Below are positions 8,781 through 17,247 of a DNA stretch of 64,000 nt, one piece after another (position 1 is the first letter of the stretch; the number at the start of each line of letters is the position of its first letter). Below the pieces are notes generated by a model. The model was not told the origin of the DNA. It saw nothing but the letters and a program-made list of their open reading frames with translations, and ran no database searches. Source of the DNA: Devosia submarina (lineage in GTDB: Bacteria; Pseudomonadota; Alphaproteobacteria; Rhizobiales; Devosiaceae); NCBI RefSeq assembly GCF_003056345.1, contig NZ_PYWB01000003.1, positions 248,001 through 312,000 of the forward strand, given 5' to 3'. A program made the translations under genes and the position numbers.

Positions 8781-11702
8781 TCAGTGCTTGCCAGTGTGGT
8801 CATCCCTGCCGGACTCAACCATGTCCTTGATGCGGGTCGCTAGATTCTCCATGGAGAACGGCTTGGTGATCATCTGCATGCCCGGCTCCAGGAAGCCTGA
8901 GGCGAGCGTCGCGTTTTCTGCGTATCCGGTCATGAACAAGACCTTGAGACCGGGACGCAGCTGCCGCCCTGCATCAGCAATCTGCCGGCCGTTGAGGCCA
9001 GGAAGGCCGATGTCTGTAACCAAGAGATCTATCTTCTGCTTGCTTTGCAGCGTGGCAAGACCGGACGGGCCATCATAAGCCTCGATCGCGTTGTAGCCGA
9101 GTTCGGTGAGTACCTCGACAACCAGATCGCGCACGACCTGCTCGTCCTCTACCACTAGCACGGTCTCCCCATGCTGGGTCAGATGCTCCTCGGTGATCTG
9201 GGGAAGCTCTTCGCTTTCTTCACCTTCTCCGTAATGCCGGGGCAAATACAGTTTAACAGCCGTTCCCTGCCCCACTTCGCTGTAGATCTTGGCATAGCCT
9301 TCCGACTGGCGGGCAAAGCCATAGATCATGGAGAGCCCCAGGCCCGTACCCTGCCCGATCGGCTTGGTGGTGAAGAACGGTTCAAACGCCCGGGATATGA
9401 CGTCGGGCGCCATGCCAGTACCCGTATCGCTCACCGAAATACAGACGTACTGGCCCGGTTTAACCTCGCGCTCGCGTGCGGCATAGGCATTGTCGAGATG
9501 GGCGTTGCAGGTTTCGATCGTGAGCTTGCCGCCATTTGGCATGGCGTCGCGCGCGTTGATCGAAAGGTTCAGGATCGCGCTTTCAAGCTGGTGAGGATCG
9601 CATTTTGTTGTCCAGAGCCCACCGGCCAGCACCATTTCAAGCTGGATGCTTTCCCCAATAGTGCGACGCAGCAGGTCTTCCATCTGGCTGACCAATTGAT
9701 TGGCCTTGACCGGCTTGGGATCGAGCGGCTGGCGGCGCGAAAAGGCGAGCAGCCGGTGGGTCAGCGCTGCGGCGCGATTGGCCGTGGTGGTCGCAGCGTT
9801 AAGGAACCGGTCGAGCTCGCCGGTTCTTCCCTGCGCGACGCGCCTTTGGATGATATCGAGCGAGCCGATAATGCCTTGCAGGAGATTGTTGAAATCGTGC
9901 GCGATGCCCCCGGTGAGCTGCCCGACGGCTTCCATCTTCTGTGCCTGGCGCAGGGCCTCCTCGGTCTTTTGCAGCGCCTCCCGAGCTTCGCGCTCGGCAG
10001 AAATGTCGCGGCCAACAGCATGGATGAAGTTCTCGAATGGCACGGCCGTCCAGCTCAGGCTGCGGTATGAACCATCCCGGTGCCGATAGCGGTTCTCAAA
10101 AGCCAGCGTGGTTTGGCCCTGTGCAAGCTTGCCCACCTCGGCGAGCGTACTGGCTAAGTCATCGGGGTGGATGAAATCGAGCAGCAGCTGGCCGACCATC
10201 TCCTCCTCTTTCCAGCCCAGCAAACGGGACGCAGACGGGTTCACCGAAGTGATCCTGCCCTCGAGGTCGGCAACAAGCATGAGCTCCTGGGAAATCCGCC
10301 ACAGGCGGTCGTGGTCGCGCGTTCGTGCCTGCACATTGGCTTCCAGCTCGCGATTGGCGAGCTCCAGGGCGGCCCGGGATTGGGCAAGCTCCTGCCGGGC
10401 AAGGACGATGTCGTCGATGTCGTTGTTGAAGCCGATCCAGCTCATTGTGCCATCATCGGCGATAACAGGCTCGGCACGGATCAAAAACCACCGGAAGCTA
10501 CTGTCATGGCGTCTGAGGCGTGCCTCCAACTGATAAAATGTGGAGCGCGCCCGCGCATCGGACCAAACAGCCTGCAAATGTTCGATGTCATCGGGGTGAA
10601 TAACATCCACCCAGCCCAGCGGCAGCGCCTCGCTCATGGGCTGGCCGCTATACTCCGTCCAGCGCTCGTTGAGGTAGCTGAGCGAGCCATCGGCATTGCC
10701 GAACCAGACAATGGCAGGCGAGAGTTCGGAAAGTTTGCGGAACCGTTCCTCGCTCATGCGCTGCGCTGCTTCGGCACGGGCACGCTCCAGGGCGGACCAG
10801 GTCCGTTCGGCAACTTCCTGAACCAGCCGCACTTCAGCCTGCGTCCAGGTACGGGCCGTCCGGTTATGGATATAAAGCGCCGCAATCATCTGACCGGACT
10901 TGATCAGGCTAGCCGTGAGTACCGAGGCTGTTTCGAGATGGGCGAAGGCCTGCAAGCTCTCAGGGGATGACGTGCGAGGGTCCGTGGCCACGTCATGCAC
11001 GATGAGAGGTTCGCCGCGCCGTAGCGCACCATGGATCTCAGGCCCAAAGGCCGCCAGATCATGCGTGCCCTCGTAGTGACCGACACTACCATCGGTCCAG
11101 TTCAGGCCAGTGGTGAAAAACCGCTCGCTCCCATCCACCTCGCCATAGCCGACGCGGCTGGTCTTGAGATGCTTTCCCAAGGCCTCCTGACTGACCTTGA
11201 TGATATCTTCCGGGTCGCTGAGTTCGCGCAGACGCGATTCAAGGTCCAGGTGAAAGGACTGAGCGCCGATCGAGAGCACGGTGCGCGTTGTTTCGGTAGC
11301 TGCACACAGCATACCGATTACCTCGCCCCCCTGCCGGATCGGGGTATAGGAGAAGCTGAACCACGCTTCCTCCCGATGCCCGTTGCGATGCATCGGGATC
11401 AGGAGATCCTCGAACCAGCTTGCCTCCCCTGCCATGGTGAGCTCGACCAGAGGCTCGATCTGCGGCCAGATGTCGTGCCAGACTTCCTTGAACGGCCGGC
11501 CGAACGCGCCAGGGTGCCGCTTGCCCAATATGGGAGCATAAGCCTCGTTGTAGAGGAACTGCAGATCTGGCCCCCAGGCGATAAACATCGCCTGTCTGGC
11601 AGCCATCATCGTTCCAGCATAACTGCGAAGTAGCTCCGGCCAGTTCGATTGGTCGGCCAAACTACTCCACGCCGGCTGCGGAGCCGCTACAACATCATGC
11701 AC
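8781..11702 (-). CDS. Hybrid PAS/GAF sensor histidine kinase with receiver domain
   Basis: A large cytoplasmic hybrid kinase of 973 residues. Domains in order: PAS-like (about 28-140, with MFIAWGPDLQFLYNEAYAPILG), GAF (about 155-300), PAS/PAC (about 315-430), a linking coiled coil, PAS/PAC (about 465-575), HisKA with GGIAHDFNNLLQ (H602), HATPase with LNLSINARDAMP, DTGTGM and GTGLGLS, and a C-terminal receiver with DE near 853-854, D897 in TDIGLPG, and K947 in TKPF. I chose the GTG at 11702, preceded by AAGGAG at nine bases; the frame opens up to 11870 but that part looks non-coding. It has no membrane segment and no DNA-binding output. It ends 8 bases from the convergent kinase stop at 8772 and is divergent from the receiver gene at 11971. 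Confidence 0.9.
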   Translation of the reverse strand: MHDVVAAPQPAWSSLADQSNWPELLRSYAGTMMAARQAMFIAWGPDLQFLYNEAYAPILGKRHPGAFGRPFKEVWHDIWPQIEPLVELTMAGEASWFEDLLIPMHRNGHREEAWFSFSYTPIRQGGEVIGMLCAATETTRTVLSIGAQSFHLDLESRLRELSDPEDIIKVSQEALGKHLKTSRVGYGEVDGSERFFTTGLNWTDGSVGHYEGTHDLAAFGPEIHGALRRGEPLIVHDVATDPRTSSPESLQAFAHLETASVLTASLIKSGQMIAALYIHNRTARTWTQAEVRLVQEVAERTWSALERARAEAAQRMSEERFRKLSELSPAIVWFGNADGSLSYLNERWTEYSGQPMSEALPLGWVDVIHPDDIEHLQAVWSDARARSTFYQLEARLRRHDSSFRWFLIRAEPVIADDGTMSWIGFNNDIDDIVLARQELAQSRAALELANRELEANVQARTRDHDRLWRISQELMLVADLEGRITSVNPSASRLLGWKEEEMVGQLLLDFIHPDDLASTLAEVGKLAQGQTTLAFENRYRHRDGSYRSLSWTAVPFENFIHAVGRDISAEREAREALQKTEEALRQAQKMEAVGQLTGGIAHDFNNLLQGIIGSLDIIQRRVAQGRTGELDRFLNAATTTANRAAALTHRLLAFSRRQPLDPKPVKANQLVSQMEDLLRRTIGESIQLEMVLAGGLWTTKCDPHQLESAILNLSINARDAMPNGGKLTIETCNAHLDNAYAAREREVKPGQYVCISVSDTGTGMAPDVISRAFEPFFTTKPIGQGTGLGLSMIYGFARQSEGYAKIYSEVGQGTAVKLYLPRHYGEGEESEELPQITEEHLTQHGETVLVVEDEQVVRDLVVEVLTELGYNAIEAYDGPSGLATLQSKQKIDLLVTDIGLPGLNGRQIADAGRQLRPGLKVLFMTGYAENATLASGFLEPGMQMITKPFSMENLATRIKDMVESGRDDHTGKH

Positions 11703-11970
11703 TACGGCATACTCCTTGGCACTTGATGCTTTGCGGTCACCGACCGTACGGCTCAGGCGCGGTTCGAACGAGTGGACACACAATTCACCGGCAAACGAAG
11801 GGTTCCTAGCTAGTTGGCTAGCGCCCTGTCGTAAAGAGGACAGAAAGGTCAGCGATTCTATGGTCAGCACTCGGTCTGGTTTCGTCGGTCCTCATGTTCT
11901 GCTCATTTGCGGGCAGAACAGGCTGGACTTTTCGGGCTGGTTGCTTATGCATCCTGGCGGTAGGTGACAG

Positions 11971-12360
11971 ATGCACGACATTCGCGTTTTAGTTGTTGAG
12001 GACGAACCTTTGGTGGCCATGGCGCTGGAGGACACGCTCACCGATGCGGGCTTCACCGTGATCAGTGCCGGCGACGCATCTTCGGCGATCCAGAAGCTCG
12101 AGAATGAGCATAGCCATATTCAGGCGGTGGTTACGGATATCCGGATGCCGGGGCTGTTATCCGGCTGGGATGTTGCTTATCGCGCGCGCGACCTGGAGCC
12201 GGAAATGCCGGTCATCTATTGCAGCGGCGACAAGGCGGCCGACTGGTCCGAATGTGGCGTGCCAGGCAGTGTCATGCTGCTCAAGCCATTTGCCCTTGAG
12301 CAACTGGCAGTAATGGTTGCCGAGATGATTGGCGCGAAGCCTGCCGGTTCATCGGCCTGA
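11971..12360 (+). CDS. Single-domain response regulator (receiver only)
   Basis: A 129-residue CheY-like receiver: acidic pair in VVEDEP (residues 10-11), phospho-acceptor D56 in VTDIRMPG, and conserved K105 in LLKPF. There is no output domain. It is divergent from the hybrid kinase gene, with 268 bases between the starts, and this arrangement suggests a partner in the same phosphorelay. Such receivers following PAS-hybrid kinases are common in Rhizobiales and are usually uncharacterised. Confidence 0.88.
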   Translation: MHDIRVLVVEDEPLVAMALEDTLTDAGFTVISAGDASSAIQKLENEHSHIQAVVTDIRMPGLLSGWDVAYRARDLEPEMPVIYCSGDKAADWSECGVPGSVMLLKPFALEQLAVMVAEMIGAKPAGSSA

Positions 12361-12473
12361 CCAGAGCTGATCGGCCCAAGATCCTAGCCGCGGCTTTTTG
12401 CGATTAAGCAAAACTGGGAACAGCAGCGGGGAATTGTTGGCGGCGGCCTCTTGCCCTGCTACACCGCGCGCCG

Positions 12474-13676
12474 ATGTCCAGCGCTCTCCCTCTTCTTCCC
12501 TTTGTAAAGCGGCTCATACCCAGACTTGCCCCGGTCAGTCTTGGCGAGCGCCTGCGTGCGTCCATTGGCGCACTGATCGGTATCGTCGTCACAGGCACGG
12601 TCGCGAGCCTTGCGCTGGGCCGCTCGCCCGATGTTCCCCTGCTGATTGCCCCCATGGGCGCGTCGGCCGTGTTGCTGTTTGCCGTGCCCACCAGCCCGCT
12701 GGCACAGCCCTGGTCAATTCTTGGCGGCAACACCCTGGCCGCACTGATCGGCGTGCTCTGCGCGCGCTTTATTGGCGAGCCCGTCATTGCCGCCGGCGTG
12801 GCTGCAGGGCTTGCCATTGCCGTGATGATGGCCCTGCGGTGCCTGCATCCGCCTAGCGGGGCGGTGGCTCTAACGGCTGTTCTGGGGGGACAGGCGATCC
12901 AGGAGGCCGGCTTCTGGTTCGTGATCTGGCCGGTGATGATCAATTCCTTGCTGTTGCTCGCCGCGGCACTGCTGTTCAACAATCTGACAGGACGGCGCTA
13001 TCCCCACCTTGCCCCGGCGCCGGGCAACCTGCACCGGACGGCAGACCCGCTGCCGAGTGGGCGGCTGGGCGTGACGCAGGACGATATCCATGCGGTGCTG
13101 GCGCAATATGATCTGGTTCTGCCTGTTGCGACCGACGATCTCGAGGACATTCTGCATCGCGCAGAGATGCGGGCCTATGATCGACGGTCCGGCGGAATAG
13201 ACTGTGCCAAGGTCATGAGCCGGGACGTGCAGGTTGTGGGACCCAAAACCAGTTTGCGCGAAGCGCTGCGTCACCTGCGCGAGCACCATATCAAGGCCTT
13301 GCCAGTGATCGACATTGACAACAAACTTGTTGGCATACTGACGCAGACCGATCTGCTGGATAAGGCAGACTGGGGCATGCCGGCCATGGGCTCTGGCCTG
13401 GGTTGGCGCTTGCGCTCTATAGGCAATTCGGACCGTGCGCTCAGGGGGCGGGTCGAGGACATCATGAGCACGCCGGTCAAGGCGGCACGGCCCGAAACGC
13501 CCATTGCGCAGCTTGTCCCCTTCATGAGTGACCAGGGCCTCCATCACCTTCCTGTGGTGGACGAGGACGGACGCGTCGTGGGCATGGTGACCCAATCCGA
13601 CATCATGGCAGCGATGTTCGCCGTTGCAGCGCATGAGCCTTCCGGGGCGTCCTTGCCTGCAGCCGCCAGCAGATAA
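12474..13676 (+). CDS. HPP-family membrane protein with two CBS domains
   Basis: A 400-residue protein. Residues about 20-170 form the HPP transmembrane unit: several hydrophobic helices (IGALIGIVVTGTVASLAL, LLIAPMGASAVLLFAVP, AAGVAAGLAIAVMMALRC) and the signature LHPPSGAVAL at about 123-132. After a linker the C-terminal half has two CBS domains (CAKVMSRDVQVV to VGILTQTDLL, and VEDIMSTPV to VVGMVTQSDIM), which bind adenine nucleotides in other proteins. A plant HPP protein is reported as a chloroplast nitrite transporter; substrate here is unknown. Begins 113 bases after the receiver gene, with no clear link to it. Confidence 0.9.
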   Translation: MSSALPLLPFVKRLIPRLAPVSLGERLRASIGALIGIVVTGTVASLALGRSPDVPLLIAPMGASAVLLFAVPTSPLAQPWSILGGNTLAALIGVLCARFIGEPVIAAGVAAGLAIAVMMALRCLHPPSGAVALTAVLGGQAIQEAGFWFVIWPVMINSLLLLAAALLFNNLTGRRYPHLAPAPGNLHRTADPLPSGRLGVTQDDIHAVLAQYDLVLPVATDDLEDILHRAEMRAYDRRSGGIDCAKVMSRDVQVVGPKTSLREALRHLREHHIKALPVIDIDNKLVGILTQTDLLDKADWGMPAMGSGLGWRLRSIGNSDRALRGRVEDIMSTPVKAARPETPIAQLVPFMSDQGLHHLPVVDEDGRVVGMVTQSDIMAAMFAVAAHEPSGASLPAAASR

Positions 13677-13737
13677 GACGTGGCAATCGCGTTGGGGCCG
13701 ATTGATATCTCACCAAGAAAATATCGGAGAACTGACC

Positions 13738-14517
13738 ATGGCCATCCAGGCGCTCGCAATACCTGATCTCGCCGGCAAAGCCGTGCTTATCACCGGAGCC
13801 TCGACGGGCATTGGCGCAGCGCTTGCTGTTGCTTTCGCCGCGCAGGGCGCGCTCGTCGGTCTGCACTACAATGCAAGCCTTGAAGCGGCCGAGACGCTCG
13901 CGAAAACTATTCGCGACAACGGCGGCACTGTTGAGTTGATACGCGCCGATGCCTCGCAGGAGGCGGAAATCGTTGGCGCGGTCGGGGCGGCACAAAAGGC
14001 GTTCGGCCGGCTTGATGGCCTGATCAACAATGCCGGCGGCATGGTGGCTCGCCAGCCTTATGGGGAATGGACCAGCGCACTCTATGACCAGATCATGGAT
14101 CTGAACGCCCGGTCGGTCCTGGCCGCATCCCACGCCGCCATTCCGCATCTCAAGATCAATGGCGGCTTCATCATCAACACGACGTCCATCGCGGCGCGCA
14201 ATGGCGCTGGTGGCGGTGCTGGCCTATATGGCTCGTCCAAGGCCTTTGTCGCCAATGTGACGCGCGGCATGGCTAAGGAGTTGATCCCCTTCGGCATCCG
14301 GGTCAATGCCGTGGCGCCGGGTGTGATCACGACGCCGTTCCACGAGCGTTATTCCACCAAGGCGCAGATGGATGCCATGCTCGCCACCATTCCGCAGGGC
14401 CGCTTCGGCGTGGCCGAGGATTGCGTCGGCGCTTACCTCTTTCTCGCGTCCGAGAGCTTGTCCGGCTACATCATTGGCCAAACAATCGAGGTTAATGGTG
14501 GGCAGTTGATGCCCTAG
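13738..14517 (+). CDS. Short-chain dehydrogenase/reductase (classical SDR)
   Basis: A 259-residue NAD(P)-dependent oxidoreductase with all classical SDR marks: cofactor loop GASTGIG (residues 20-26), NNAGG at 97-101, and catalytic S150, Y164 and K168 (TTSIAARNG ... YGSSKAF). The C-terminus has the usual IIGQTIEVNGGQLMP ending. Sequence resembles 3-oxoacyl-ACP reductase-like SDRs, but the substrate cannot be told. The ATG is preceded by GGAGA at seven bases. It lies 61 bases after the HPP-CBS gene. Confidence 0.92.
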   Translation: MAIQALAIPDLAGKAVLITGASTGIGAALAVAFAAQGALVGLHYNASLEAAETLAKTIRDNGGTVELIRADASQEAEIVGAVGAAQKAFGRLDGLINNAGGMVARQPYGEWTSALYDQIMDLNARSVLAASHAAIPHLKINGGFIINTTSIAARNGAGGGAGLYGSSKAFVANVTRGMAKELIPFGIRVNAVAPGVITTPFHERYSTKAQMDAMLATIPQGRFGVAEDCVGAYLFLASESLSGYIIGQTIEVNGGQLMP

Positions 14518-14545
14518 GACACTGACTCGGGCCGCTGGTGAGGCT

Positions 14546-15457
14546 TTATGCTTCCAGCGGTCTGGGCGGATGGCGCCGCCCATGCTGCATCTGGTTGAAG
14601 CGCGCTAGCGCCAAGCCAAAACCGATCAGCAACAAGCCGCCAACCAGAATGGAAAACGGCTGGGCACCCAAGGCCATGAACCATTGGGTGAAGAAGTGGA
14701 TCGCGCCAAAAACCGCAACACTATTCACGACCCAGCGGCGATCGGCAAATACGGCCCAGGTGCCAAAGAGCACAAGCGCTAGAGCCCATACGACAGTGAA
14801 GGCCTCGCTAGGCAAACCAAGCACGCTGTCACCGAACAGGGTTCCGGCGTAGAAAGCAACATTGACCATTAGAATCGCCGTCCGCATGGCGACAATGGCG
14901 AGACGTTCCTGCAGCGGCTGCAGGCGCAGGGAAACAATATAGAGCGCCAGCACCAGTGCTGAGAGGATGACGATTGTCACCGTAAGGTAACTGCTGGGCT
15001 CCAGCATTTCGCTTCCCGTCATGATTGCAGCGCCAAGCGAAACAACGGAGAGGCTGGCCAGCAGTCCCGACATGGCGGCGATAGCGGCAATTGCCAGACC
15101 CGCCGCGAGCAGAAGCTTGATCAGCAAGCTTCCCCCGAACAATCCGATGATGGCTCCGCCAAGCGCTAATGCGCCCGCCACCATCACGATCTGAGCAAAC
15201 AAGGCCCAGCGCTCGACCTTGCCGATCCGGAATCCAAAACCAAGGGCAAACAGCAGGCCACCCAGCACCAGAACCGTTTCCAGTGTGGGCAACAGCACCC
15301 CTGCCCCGATCACCACCGCAACAATGCCGAAAGCAAGAAAGATATTGCTGCCAAGGGCGGTGGTCTCTTGCGAGGCATAGGATTTGAGCCGCTCGGCTTC
15401 CAACGTCGACAGCTTGCCCTGGCTGACCAGCAGGTCCAAATCCAGCGTTACCTTCAT
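14546..15457 (-). CDS. Polytopic membrane protein, DUF2157-like
   Basis: A 303-residue protein with a short soluble N-terminus (MKVTLDLDLLVSQGKLSTLEAERLK, an amphipathic segment like that preceding DUF2157 membrane domains) and about nine or ten hydrophobic segments (for example FLAFGIVAVVIGAGVLLP, LLAAGLAIAAIAAMSGLLA, FTVVWALALVLFGTWAVFAD, FSILVGGLLLIGFGLALA). It ends in a short basic tail. Function unknown; the similarity to DUF2157 is in layout, not in a recognised motif. It is convergent with the SDR gene and divergent from the ene-reductase gene. Confidence 0.8.
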   Translation of the reverse strand: MKVTLDLDLLVSQGKLSTLEAERLKSYASQETTALGSNIFLAFGIVAVVIGAGVLLPTLETVLVLGGLLFALGFGFRIGKVERWALFAQIVMVAGALALGGAIIGLFGGSLLIKLLLAAGLAIAAIAAMSGLLASLSVVSLGAAIMTGSEMLEPSSYLTVTIVILSALVLALYIVSLRLQPLQERLAIVAMRTAILMVNVAFYAGTLFGDSVLGLPSEAFTVVWALALVLFGTWAVFADRRWVVNSVAVFGAIHFFTQWFMALGAQPFSILVGGLLLIGFGLALARFNQMQHGRRHPPRPLEA

Positions 15458-15514
15458 GACTGCCCCTTACGCAAAATCATCATGCCGCATGCGCACAGCG
15501 CAACAGACTGTTCT

Positions 15515-15536
15515 TCCATCGGCACTTGCCGATGGA
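15515..15536. promoter_or_regulatory. Perfect 9-bp hairpin/operator between divergent genes
   Basis: TCCATCGGC and its exact complement surround ACTT in the 135-base gap between the membrane protein start (15457) and the ene-reductase start (15593). As DNA it is a near-palindromic operator candidate for either gene; as RNA it would be a leader hairpin of the ene-reductase mRNA. Confidence 0.35.
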
Positions 15537-15592
15537 GTGCGGAATATGCATCTTGGTGTTAGCCAGCTTAAGGCAAGAACAACCGAGCATTC

Positions 15593-16720
15593 ATGTCCCA
15601 TTTATTTTCGCCTGCCAGCTTGCGCAGCCTTGATCTGCGCAATCGCACTGTCGTCGCCCCCATGTGCCAGTACTCCGCCATTGATGGGTTCGCCAATGAT
15701 TGGCATCTCGTTCACCTCGGCCGGTTCGCCATGGGTGGATTTGGCCTTGTGATTCTGGAAGCCACCGGTGTTACGGCCGAGGGCCGGATCACCTATGGCG
15801 ATCTGGGTATCTGGAAGGACGAACATATCGCGCCGCTCAAGCGCATTGTTGATTTCATCCACAGCCAGAAGGCGGCGGCGGGCATCCAACTGGCCCATGC
15901 GGGCCGCAAGGCGTCAACGCCGGTAAGCTGGAATGGAGAGATCATCAAGTCGCCCGAAGGGCGCGCTTCTGTGGGCTATACCGAATGGACTCCCGTTGCC
16001 CCATCAGCGGAGGCCCATAGCAGCGATCCAAGCTTTACCCTGCCCGCCGCCCTCGACCTCGATGGGATCAAGGGCATTGTTGATGCATTCGTTTCCGGTG
16101 CCCTGCGGGCGCTCGCTGCCGGGTTCGATATTGTAGAGATTCATGCGGCGCATGGCTATTTGCTGAACCAGTTCCTGTCTCCCCTCGCCAACAAGCGCAC
16201 CGACCAATATGGCGGAAGTCGCGAAAACCGCATGCGGCTTCCCCTGGAAGTCACCAAGGCCGTACGGGCTGTCTGGCCCGAGGACAAGCCACTCCTCGTT
16301 CGGATCTCTGTCAGTGATAACCGGCCTGACGGCTGGCAGGTGGAAGACAGCGTCGTCTTCGCCCGAGAACTCAAGGCGTTGGGTGTTGATGCAATCGACT
16401 GCTCGAGCGGCGGCTTCGATGGGGGGGCGATTACGCCTGTTGCACACTATCAGGTGCCTTTCGCGCAGGCTGTGCGAGAGGGCGCGGATATCCCGACCAT
16501 TGCTGTTGGTTTGATTGATGAGGCCAAGGAAGCCGAAGCAATTCTCGCCAAAGGCGAGGCGGATTTTGTGGCGCTTGCCCGTGGCGCGTTGGACGATCCG
16601 AACTGGGCCCTTCATGCCAACCACATACTGGGAGAGACGGGCTACACGCTCTGGCCTGTGCAAACCAACCGCGTTGAAGGTCTGGACCGTTCACTCAAGC
16701 GCCGTGGCTTTGCCAGCTGA
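15593..16720 (+). CDS. YqjM-type ene-reductase / NADH:flavin oxidoreductase (Old Yellow Enzyme family)
   Basis: A 375-residue FMN-dependent (beta/alpha)8-barrel reductase. MCQYSA near the N-terminus carries the cysteine (C25) typical of the YqjM, or thermophilic-like, class of Old Yellow Enzymes; IQLAHAGRKAS, EIHAAHGYLLNQFLSP with the substrate-binding histidine pair, and NRTDQYGGSRENRMR are the other family blocks. These enzymes reduce activated C=C double bonds of enones and similar electrophiles with NADPH. No dedicated ribosome site beyond a purine-rich stretch is visible before the ATG. A 13-bp hairpin lies just after the stop. Confidence 0.95.
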   Translation: MSHLFSPASLRSLDLRNRTVVAPMCQYSAIDGFANDWHLVHLGRFAMGGFGLVILEATGVTAEGRITYGDLGIWKDEHIAPLKRIVDFIHSQKAAAGIQLAHAGRKASTPVSWNGEIIKSPEGRASVGYTEWTPVAPSAEAHSSDPSFTLPAALDLDGIKGIVDAFVSGALRALAAGFDIVEIHAAHGYLLNQFLSPLANKRTDQYGGSRENRMRLPLEVTKAVRAVWPEDKPLLVRISVSDNRPDGWQVEDSVVFARELKALGVDAIDCSSGGFDGGAITPVAHYQVPFAQAVREGADIPTIAVGLIDEAKEAEAILAKGEADFVALARGALDDPNWALHANHILGETGYTLWPVQTNRVEGLDRSLKRRGFAS

Positions 16721-16737
16721 GGCCCTCAAAAATACCG

Positions 16738-16768
16738 CATTCGCAATGCCAGTTCGGCATTGCGAATG
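16738..16768. terminator. Perfect 13-bp hairpin after the ene-reductase gene
   Basis: CATTCGCAATGCC and its exact complement flank the loop AGTTC, 18 bases after the ene-reductase stop. On the plus strand no T-run follows; on the minus strand the stem is followed by CGGTATTTTTG. It therefore resembles an intrinsic terminator for antisense transcription, or a processed mRNA 3' end for the plus-strand gene. Confidence 0.5.
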
Positions 16769-16801
16769 GCCGTGAGATAGCGCCGGCATGGAGGAGCACC
16801 A

Positions 16802-17233
16802 ATGGATACCAAGGCTGCAATCCTGGCGCTACTGAGTGTGTGGGGTGTTGGAACCGGCGCCACTCTCGCTCTTGCCTTGGCGCGAGAGAGTAAAGCTTCC
16901 GAGGTAGACAAGCACGAGCGCAGCAATCCCCTGCTCAACAAGGTCTGGGTGCGATCCGATGCCGACGAGGCGCTGCCTGGCCCCATGCAGATATTCCTAG
17001 CCGATGGCACGCTTGTGAGCGACAGCTGCTGGGAAACCTACCGCCTCTCCAAATGGCAGCAGGTTTCACCGCACGCGATCAGTTGGGACGAGGATGGCAT
17101 GACCATCAGCGCCGATATCGCCAGCGTCAGCGACGATGAACTCGTGCTGAGTCTCAAGCTGGGCAGCCAGGTGCAGGAACAGCGCTTCGTTTCTGCCAAA
17201 GTTCCCTATGTCTGCCCCGATATGGAAACCTAA
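16802..17233 (+). CDS. Uncharacterised exported or membrane-anchored protein
   Basis: A 143-residue protein with one hydrophobic N-terminal segment (AAILALLSVWGVGTGATLALAL), which may be an uncleaved anchor, followed by an acidic soluble domain of about 105 residues with predicted beta strands. Two cysteines (SCWETY and YVCPDMET) could form a disulphide if the domain is periplasmic. The ATG is preceded by GGAGGAGCACCA. I do not recognise a family. It is convergent with kup, with 14 bases between the stops. Confidence 0.65.
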   Translation: MDTKAAILALLSVWGVGTGATLALALARESKASEVDKHERSNPLLNKVWVRSDADEALPGPMQIFLADGTLVSDSCWETYRLSKWQQVSPHAISWDEDGMTISADIASVSDDELVLSLKLGSQVQEQRFVSAKVPYVCPDMET

Positions 17234-17247
17234 TCGCTTCGCCGCCC

